From: Strongylocentrotus droebachiensis
Lineage: Eukaryota > Echinodermata > Echinoidea > Camarodonta > Strongylocentrotidae
Direction of reading: 5' to 3'
Assembly: GCA_035222895.1 (NCBI GenBank)
Contig: JAVYIG010007939.1
Span: forward strand, 1 to 64,000
DNA length: 64,000 nt
The position numbers and the translations under genes are program-made. Under the pieces are notes generated by a model. That model saw only the letters and a program-made list of their open reading frames with translations. It did no database searches and had not been told where the DNA came from. Shown here piece by piece: positions 29,971-40,400 of this stretch; position 1 is the stretch's first letter; the number at the start of each line of letters is the position of its first letter.

Positions 29971-32721
29971 CAAATTAAATGCTAGACTAATAAATGAAAG
30001 GACCAAGCATGTGTCTAGGAATCAATATGTACTAAATTGATATCTGCAAAAAACTTGCAGTAGATAGCATTCAAAGGAAATCATTAAAAAATTGATATTT
30101 AGATAAATATATATATTGAGAACAGGTTTCTTTCACACACCACCCCTCAAAACAATGAAATAACATGAACAAATAATACCAGTCAAGAAATGTTACTTAC
30201 ATCATTAAAAAACATGGTATACTCTTCAATAACAAAGATCCCTACAATTTTTTGAGACAATCTACAGTATTTCATAATGAAGTACGGTATTCCCAAACAA
30301 TTTTGTATTACTCCATGTTTAACAAGATTTTTATGTAAACATGCAAATTACATCCTAGACGTACACATTAAAATTATATCCAACCAAGTAGCTTTATATT
30401 CATTATTTTTATCATCATTTAGGGATTTATTTGCAGGGATAAAATTCCTCATAAAGAGCTCAGAGTGTTGTTTTTCCGTCACTTATATAGGCAACTAGTT
30501 GATTCTAGCTTAACGTATCTTTTATTTTATATAATTCTACATAATTCAAAACGTTTTTATGCAAGACAGGAATCCCTGTATATATTTATATGACATATAC
30601 CTAATTCATTTTCATTGGTCATTATTATAAATACAATATTTAAACAATCTACAATTAAATGTAATATATATAAAGGCACTTTTCCTAACTTTTTTCCCCT
30701 TTTTTTCCTGAAACAAAATATAATCTGTAACAAGTTTGCAAATACAAAAATAATCAATATCAATTAAATTTGTTAAGTACATATAAACAAAATGAAATTA
30801 AAGCAATATTCTTCGACTGACAACCCATTATGACCGCCTGCAGTGTACTAACACACATTCTATTAAGAAAATAAATGGAAATAAATTAATACATTCAGGG
30901 TCAAGCTACTTTTAGACTGAAACCTATTACCAGTATTATAAGAATGCCTAAAGAAGAAAAAAAAATATGCAAAGTTTGTTTTTAATGTTTTATAAAGATT
31001 ATTCATTATTGATCGTGATTGACCAGTAATATTAATAATGGTGTCGTAAAATTGATTCTACAAAAGAAATGCACAAAAAATTGTATCCCTTTGTATCTCT
31101 CATAACTTCTTATATGCTGGGCACTAAAGGCATTAAGTACCTATCTCATAGAGCAAAATTTACACAAAGCAACATGTTGTATACAACATTGAAGTCTGTC
31201 AATTTGACAATCTGATAACAAAATCTTGTGATCAATTTCACATACCCAAGCATTACTGTTTAGAGTTTACTGTTTTGTTCTTACTATTTTGATCTAGAGA
31301 TTAATTGCCAAAAATAATCTAAATCTCAAATCAAGGCATGCAGACTGATATTAAGTATCTTATTCATAATGTGGATCAAAATAAATTAGTTATTGAGAAG
31401 AATTCTCCAAGACCTACCCACAAAGCAAGCCCCTGTTTATCTTTTTTTTTTCAATGAAAAACTTAGAAATGTATTTAGAATATATTGACATATAAATATA
31501 ATACTGCCCTTTCTTTATAATGATAATGACCATCTTTGGTCAGATCCATTATGGAAGACAGTTGTCTCAGGAGGACCTTTGAACTACTACATTGCACTTC
31601 AATACCATGATAAAAGCAGTCTGTAATATATATCAGAAAATAATCTTCAAATAAACTACTGACCACTGCATTTTCACAAGACTCTCATTTTAAAACCAAT
31701 ACTGTTCAATCAACATTACTCTTCTGTTATGTATGCATGTATCAGTATTATTCTTTGGATTGTATGATCGTTCATACTGTCATTATTGTAAATTGCTGTT
31801 CTTAATAAATTCAAATTCAAAACTTCACTCTAATGTTGAGTGAAAGCGTGAAATATCTTGCAAAACAATTTAATCAACATTTGTCACTCACCTACTACAT
31901 GTACCTATATAATTTTCTCCCTCTTTCAGCACATTTAACTCGGCACATTGAACTGCTACTTAGAGAAAAAATATTCAAAAGCTATACAAATAAAAAATAA
32001 AAAAAATCATTAGATAAAGCAGAGCTCAACATCAATCGAGTTCAAGCACACCGCCCAAACTCAAGTTTACCGCCCAACTCCAAGAAAAAAGTTAGTGTTT
32101 CGTTGTATTTCGTTGTATTTCAATTTTTCTATAGAGAGATGGAGATGGGCAAGGATAATAAAGTGCTTCCAGATAAATAGGAATACAACAGTGTCAAACC
32201 CTGAAAACAAAATTAGCACATCTTTCACTTTTTAACAATGATAAATAGTGAACATAGATATTTTAAGAATGTTCGTTGCTATTTGATATTTTTATAAATA
32301 ATTTGAACTGTCCGATGAAATTCGATAAAGACAGAGATTGCATTTAATAACATACCTTATAAAGGCTAATGTTTTTTTATGATACTTAATACAAACTTTC
32401 CCCTCTAGCACCCAAACTAATTCCTCACTTATAATTATTACTAAAATATTAAAATTTCATTTATTCTTTCATGACATAAGTTAGAATTAGTTTGAACCTC
32501 TGATAATGCATATGCCTAACTTTTCGTTGTTTTTATCAAACTGATAGAACTATTATACAAATGTTAGCTTTCCAAACACACAATTTACCAGCAATGGAAT
32601 ACAATATATATCAGCATACCTAGGATGCCTCATGTCTTACAGTCTTACTTTAATGCTTTCTCTGACGAAGCATGGCACAAATAAAGCTAACCAAACTCGA
32701 TGATTGCATTTATCAACAACT
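29971..32721. other. AT-rich intergenic sequence
   Basis: No gene recognised. A LINE-like 3' tail (TTAATAAATTCAAATTCAAA) lies at about 31,801-31,821. A minus-strand AATAAA (32,465-32,460) lies about 620 bp after the SLC41A stop and could be its polyadenylation signal. Confidence 0.35.
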
Positions 32722-32737
32722 GGAATCCACCAGACTG

Positions 32738-33049
32738 TGGGGTGTTTCACACAGATCCCAAGTCGATATTAACTCTAAGTTGGACTTAAACATTATGGAG
32801 AGCCATTTGTAGCCTTAAAATAAAATGTATTCAAAAGCAAACAATTTAAGTGTTTTAGACTTTTCATAAATTCCACATTATGAACATGAAATCTCCTTGA
32901 TAATGGAAATTATGAATGATTTGAATCAATATTTATGCCTTTTAAAATAAGTTTTACAAAACATTTTTTAAGATGCTAACGGCTTTCCATAATTGTTAAG
33001 TCCAACTTAGAGATAAGTTCAACTTAGGATCTTTGTGAAACACACCCCA
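32738..33049. mobile_element. MITE family GTTTCACAAAGATC, copy D
   Basis: Ends TGGGGTGTTTCACACAGATC and GGATCTTTGTGAAACACACC CCA. Flanked by a near-identical 16-bp direct repeat (GGAATCCACCAGACTG at 32,722, GGAATCCACCAAGCTG at 33,050). Its right end is 37 bp from the SLC41A stop codon, so it probably lies in the 3' UTR. Confidence 0.8.
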
Positions 33050-33085
33050 GGAATCCACCAAGCTGACCCCACTGATGAGTTATAA

Positions 33086-33271
33086 TTAATCTCCAATGTC
33101 CACGTCTCTATCACCTAGCGACCATACTATGAGGAAGCCCAGAGCAAGAAGAGCCGTACCCAGGAGGTCACCTAGAGCAGTCAGGTATGGGATGGAGAAG
33201 TTATCGGGATCGAGTTTCTTTCCCCACAGGTAGTACACCAACCAATCCGCTATCTGAAGCAGGAATACGAC
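33086..33271 (-). CDS. SLC41A: SLC41A coding exon 9 (C-terminus, stop TAA)
   Basis: 186 nt with acceptor CCTCCAG; stop TAA at 33088-33086. It encodes [20 protein letters not shown] and [18 protein letters not shown], the second PDN...GD motif, then the tail GDRDVDIGD. Confidence 0.94.
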   Translation of the reverse strand, partial: VVFLLQIADWLVYYLWGKKLDPDNFSIPYLTALGDLLGTALLALGFLIVWSLGDRDVDIGD

Positions 33272-36200
33272 CTGGAGGGTGATGATACAAGAACATTCAT
33301 ATCAATCATTGCAATCTATAAAGCATTCTATCTATTTATTTATATATCTGTCTGTCTGTCTGTCTGTCTGTGTTTCAATCAATCAATCAATCGATCAATC
33401 TAGCTAGCTAGCTATCTCTAACAGCAAGTACTATTTCATGTAGAAACAATCTAATCAGTTTTCATTATAAAAACAAAACCTACATCTCTATCATCTAGTA
33501 GGCTAGTACTGATACTTTGGATCTCATTCAATTTTTCATGTATCTGCCTAGTTTGTCTAGTTTTCTTTCCATCCATCCACAGCTAGCCATTTACACTTAG
33601 TCATTTATCTACTCATTTTGTGGTTTACTTAGGATAAGAAAGTATTACACAAAACATCATTTTCTACTGTCTTGGGTTACCGTACCTTTTCGGTCCTTTA
33701 ACATTTTCTTTTGCTCTTCTTTCTATCTTTTCAAGAATTGACAATAACATATAAAACATAATTACTTCAACTTGCTATAATGCATACAACATCGATGAGT
33801 TTTTTACTAAGCTGTGAGTTAGGCTACATGTACATCTCCTCTTATATTTCAAAATGATTTTAAACATTAAAATAATTGAAGCCTGGATAGCTCAGATTTA
33901 AAGCCTATCTGCACTAGTTTGGCCAGGAGGGATTAGACCTCCCTGCATGGTCACTGATAGGTGGTTAGCTTATCAAATCAGCTCTCAATTAACATTTAAA
34001 AAAGGGGACCATGGGGGACCAATGGTCACTGATTAGGCATTGTTTGCTATATAGAGGGCGCAAGTAGCTATAAGTAGTGCAAGGGGGCTTTAAAATGGTT
34101 TCTATGAAAATGATCCAATTTGTATTAAAGCTGGCTTACCTGAATGAGAGATACGGTGACAAACATGATGGTCACTCTGAGAGTAATGGAGGAGTGACCG
34201 GCATTCATGTACGAGATGTAGTATAGGAAGATAAGCTGACCAGGGATGACCATCATGATCAACACACGAGCTGACCGGGAATGCATGTCTGACAAGAAAA
34301 AATGGGGGGGGGGGGGGAATGAAATAAAAAAACATTTTTGAATCATCTATGCGTATCACACACTAATAAAGTGACAATTATCAGATGACTAGGCTGTTTT
34401 TCCGATTCTGTTCTGATCCTGATCCTCAAGAGGGATATAGATGACCAATAAGAACGTTATCGTTCAAGAGAGAGTGCTTGTTGCATCTAAAACATTTTGG
34501 AATTTAGTCCCATCACATTGCAGTTGTGGGGAGGGACTATGCTTAAATTACTCCTTCGGATTGCTTCCCAGAGTCTGGTTTTGAAGGTTTCAACCGAGTT
34601 GTTTGGTTGATTTCCAATCTGGTAACTTCTTGAAAACCATGAGAAAGGCAGTAAAATGCTTGAAAAATGAGATCTTTGATTACAGGCTACAAACCTAATA
34701 ATGATATGCAATTAAATGCAAGAGAATTGTATCTAGCTCCATATAATGAAGGTGCATGAATGAATTTGCTTCAGTCTTCTGACAGCCTTTGTTGAATGAA
34801 ATAACATATGTATTTTCAATATTCTCATAAATAAAGTGAAATCTATTTTCAGTTCATTTTGGAGCTCACTAGAAAAAAACATCTTCTCATGAAAGTTGTA
34901 ATAAAGATACTTCTGAGCTGACTTGATGCAGACACATTGTCATAAACTATAAAACATTTAAAGCATCCACTACTTTGTATTTACCTTTTCCAAAGAAAAC
35001 TGTAAAGGGTGAGTTGCATTTCTTGATCCTCTCTGGGTCTGGAGTGCCTAGACTACCAATGCCATGAAGGTGTGTAGATATTCTGCTGGACTGCACAGCG
35101 ACTATGTTGCCTCCTACTCCATTGATAACAGGACTGAACACAGCAACACCCTCATTGGTACGGATCGCAATGTCCAATACAAGCCCTCCAATGCTGCAAC
35201 ACAAGAAAAAAAAAGTCACAAGCATAAATTTTAAAGCAGCGTAGGACAAAGCCAAAAATAGATTTAAAATAAATGTACTTTACTTGGTCAGTCAACAGGG
35301 TCCAAGAATGCAATAGCGAGAAGAAGAAAACTAATTCCTCCATGGTAATACAGTGGAAAATAATACATGCAATATATATTTATATTTATATTTATATTCA
35401 TATGTTTTTTCTATTTATTTATTCATATCAGCTTATATCAGTTTCTTTGATCCCCCCCCCCCCCCCCACAACAAAAAATATATATCGTTGCCTGGCTGGC
35501 AGAAGGGCGTTAGCTCGAATTTCAGGTAAAAAATGAAGCGTTAACCAGAAGGGCATTAGCACTAAATCGCCTTTTATAAAACTGACTTATTTTTGAGAAA
35601 AAAATTGTGGCCGTGTTCTACTATAACATTTCTATTAGTCTTTTAAGTTTGAAACCAATTTTCTGGGATGGAAAGCAGTTTAAATATTAAACAAATCTTT
35701 AAATGCGTATAATTCGAAAAGTAAGTTTCGAGACGCTCGCGCGCTAATGCCCTTCTGCCAGCCGGCCGATGATATAAGACATACTGCAAGCATTGAACAA
35801 TTTAAATTAACCCATTGACCACTGAATTCTCTCATCCCCATAGGCATTAATACAGGAACCAAGCCAGTTCCAATAAGCAATGGGTAAACGTTCTTTCATT
35901 TGTTGCAATACTTATATGCATAGGATTGTGCAAATCATATGGGTATTCTGATCAGTGTTATAATTCCATATTACATTTGCAGTGTTTGATTTAAAGACCT
36001 CTGACAAATCTGACCTAGCTGCTAATTTTGTAATACTATATATGCATAGGATTGTACAAATCATGTGGGTTTTCAGATCCATGTTATAATTCTATATTAC
36101 ATTTCAAATATTTGATTTCAGACTAAAGTGACCTCTGACCTGCTAATCAGCATGGCAGTAATGACAGGCGACCATCCATTGTAAAACACATCTCTTGTGT

Positions 36201-37362
36201 AGTCGTTACGACTAGCTAGAAATGCCCATAACGGTACCAACAGAAAGAAGAATACAATGATAGTGGGTGCTAACCAGTGTTGCTTTCCTGCAAAAAGAAA
36301 GAGGAAACACAGGATTCTTCAGATTACTTTTGCTGAAGAAAAATAAATCCAAAGTACAATAACATTATTTACAAATTTAAAAAATAAAACCATTACAAAT
36401 ATTTTTTTTTTTTTTAATTATCAAAATGTTGATTATATATTTTGCACTGAACAGTCAAGAAACGAGGTATGATATGCAATCTTAACATCACAACATCCAT
36501 CAAAATACATTGATTTTGCAGTTTATAATATCATCAGAACATGGCAGAATAGTTGTATCACTTTGCAAAAACAATGAAGAAGCATTTATAAATGATTATT
36601 AGAAATACATGTACATGTACATAATCATTTGCTTCCATTCAGCAAGTTCATTTCATTTTCATTTCATTTATTTCATTATCCCTAAAGAAATTAAATATAC
36701 AAACATGATATACATGATAAACAGATAAAAGATCGATTACAAGAAAAGTACAAAGAGAAGGAGCAAACAAATTTTATGGGAATGTGGGGTTAACAAAAAG
36801 GGCAATTGGCCTTATCAGAGATGCCAACTTTTGGAAATCAGAAATAGGGAGGATTTGTAATCGACACCAATTAATGTGCGCGTAGCGCACATCTCGAGCG
36901 CGTAGCGCCCGACACATGCGGCCGGGGTCCAGGGCCCGCCTTAGGGCCCTGGAAGCTCTGGGGTTCTAGATGCTCTCTGGTGCAATCTGAGCCTTATTTT
37001 GGAGCATTTTACATGTGTATTTAGTTAAATAATTCCCCCTTTTTTTTTAAATAACATAAAAATTGTACAAAATGCATGATGAATTACTTTCAGACTTCCG
37101 ATTACACAGGTACTTGATACTGTATTCGGTCTTATACTTCCGAGACCATTTCCTGGTCTTATTTTGCTGATTTTCCGCCATTTGGATTCTGTGGCAATAT
37201 CCACGCATTGGTTACGGCGATCCATATGCTGAAACAATCTTTCGCTACTCTTAATTTGTCTTTTAACATAGTGGAATTATTACATGCTTAAGTTAGCAGA
37301 GGATATTTCTCTTTCAATTCACAGATATATATACTGATAAGCGCCCTCCAAAAAAAATCATA

Positions 37363-37400
<38 letters not shown>

Positions 37401-40400
37401 TTTTTTTTTATTTTTTTTTTTAATAAATCGGGAGGATAAGGATGGTGATCGTAAGGTCGGGAGTTGGGGTGAATTATCGGGAGCCTCCCGATAAAATCGG
37501 GAGGGTTGGCATCTCTGCCTTATGAACGTCAACCCCTTAACAAGTATACACTGTATTGTTGAGAAAGGAAAAAAGGAAAAGAAAGTTCCAAGTTTGTCAA
37601 GAATTTACCACTCACCCATATTTTTGAATAAGAGATTGCTGATCCAAGCCAGAAGTGAGAGTGTAATAAGATCCCCAAGACTTGCTGCGATAGGTGTAGC
37701 GACATTGTCTGGGTTGATTTTGCACTTGCGTGATAATAAAATAACTCCTACCATAATGGCTCCTGCAAGAGATAAAAAGTTGAAATATTAGGTAAATTAT
37801 ATGATTTTGGACCAAAGATTGTTAAAATGAAAAAGCACTGAAAGAGGGTTTCCACTTATGACATAAATAAAGACTCATTTACTGATTCCTTTCAATTCTT
37901 CACACTGATCGGAAACTATGTTATCTCTCAATTTTGAATTCTTAATCTAAGCATCACTATACAATGCGTCCCGGAAAAAACGAAACTAAGAATTATTGAT
38001 GTTTCATTATAACTTAATCAGAATTATAATTCCTAGATGACACATATTTGTAAAGCTTAGATCCTCCTCTTTCATTTGATGTAGCTCATATGATGCATAT
38101 TTCACACATGAGTGATTAAAAACAATTTGAAGAAAGGGTTCTTAAAAGTCATTTGGCAAACGGTATATGAATTTCAAAGAGAAAATCACATTTCTAGAAA
38201 ATTTGTTTTCTGCCCTTTCATCTGACACCTCAATCAGGAAAAATGAGTCAGGAATAACAAAGTTCTGTTTGTTTAAAGTAATGCTTGCATTTCCATAATT
38301 TATTAAACGAATCCGTTCCACAGGCTGCCTGCCCTAAAAACAAACAAAGAAGACAAAAGACTTCATGCATGGCTGAATGTCAACAAAACAGAGTTTAATA
38401 AGTCTTTTGTCAACTCTTTTGTCAACTCTTTCATGTCATTTTTCTGATTTCTTTGCCTTCTCTTTTCATAATATGCCCAACAAACTGCAAAGGTGGGCAA
38501 GTACCGGTGGCTCTTGCAAGTTACTAACGGCACTCTCTCTGGGAACTGGTGGCAGTTTCACACCGGCGAGGACAAGCCAGGACGGGTGTGAACCACTAGA
38601 CCCTGCAGTGACTGGTCGAAGGATGTCGGGAGTTCCATATTGTCAATCAACCTCAATGCTTGCTGTCACAGTGACATGGTTTTCTGTTAGGTTTTGCTCC
38701 CTCAGCCGTAGATTCTAAAGAGAACCTGAACCACAAGCAGTGGTTACAACTATGTACGGCAATAACAATTAACATTAAAAATAAGGATAACATTTAAAAT
38801 AATTTATCAAATAAGGAGATAACTACCGGTAATAAAGAGGTCCATAAAATTTCTTTGACTTACCCAATCCTGCACTAGCTAGTGAAGCTGTGACCATACT
38901 ACTGGCACATAGGAGTAAGGTATGATTGATATCAAACTCTCCATCAGGAATCCAACCAAATAAGGTTGCTGCTGCTGAAGCTAAGAATCCAACTACAAGG
39001 GCTTGACACTGTGATAAAGAGGAAAATAAACGGATATATGCTTATGAAGCTGTGGCCATACTACTAGCACACGAAAGCGAAGGTTGCGGTTAAGATGGAG
39101 AAAAATGTTTTGAGCTTTCACATTCATTGTAGATTGTAAGTGTGGAAGAAATTGTATAAATGTCCACTAAATTTCTTATTTTATTAGAAACATAATGGAG
39201 AAAATGTTTAGACCAAACTTTCATAACCACATGTGTGTCATCCGATATAGCAATTATCGTATGCAGTCCATGTGATTCCAATCCCTTTCACTTTGATCAC
39301 CTCAAAACAATTTGTATGTACAACATACTCAATAATTGATCTCATTACAGGTCATTGACCTTGGGACCCTTGACCATTACCGGTAACCATAGTCATTTAG
39401 CAACTCTCATGTAAAAGAGGATCATTTACTTTGAAATGGAATCTATCATATTTACCATGTTTAATCGACACACTCTGGGTTGTCACAACTAACTCACCTG
39501 TGTTAATGCCATGTTTCCCAAGATCATTTCTTTAAGCTTCTTTCTGTCATCCATAATTCCCAGATTAGCCTAAACATTAAAACAAAAACATGCAGGTATA
39601 CATTATAATCAAGGAAGTTCCACACTAACTTTTATATTAAGGGGCGATCTTATTGGTATTGTCAAACCTGTCTATGACGACCGCCCGAGGGACACACAAA
39701 AAGTGGTGTTTGTAGACAGGTTCATTTAGGACATGTTTCAATGGGAAAACATTTTTTAAAGAAACAACAAATTTGGTCTTTGTAGAGTAGACAAGCGGTC
39801 ACTAAAGCAGGTTTGACTGTATTGTCAAAGACACACAAACATGTTGTTCTACACAAAATGTAATCCCGAGCAAACATGTAGGTACAAATAATAATCAATA
39901 ATACACATAACAATCAAAACCATGCTATTTATACTAAATACTGGTAAGTTTATTGGTATCAACACAAGGGGAACTAACTATGGGCAACTATTAACATGTG
40001 GGGGTCTTTCTAATTAGTGTAGGGGTCTTACTAATTTGTAAAGTAGTGTTTGCTGGCTCCCTGATACTTTTGTGTAACAGGCCCTTCAGGAATAATGGGT
40101 TTTATCATACCTGAAACCTATGAAAGCATTACATTTGTTTTGTAGGTTGAATGGATTGATAAGCCTACAGTGTATATGTATGCACTCATGCACTGTAAGG
40201 TTTGATAGAAGTACCAAGGTTGGTAATGACACTGGGTATACGGTTCATAAGGTTTATATTTACTGCCCATTTAACGATGGAAATTTGTCATGTTGTATGG
40301 TATTTCGATACATACTCTCATCTCATACAAAAAGTCAATATGATAATTTTTGAGTAGACAGAAAAAAAAATTAACATTCAAAACAAAGACATAGTCATGC

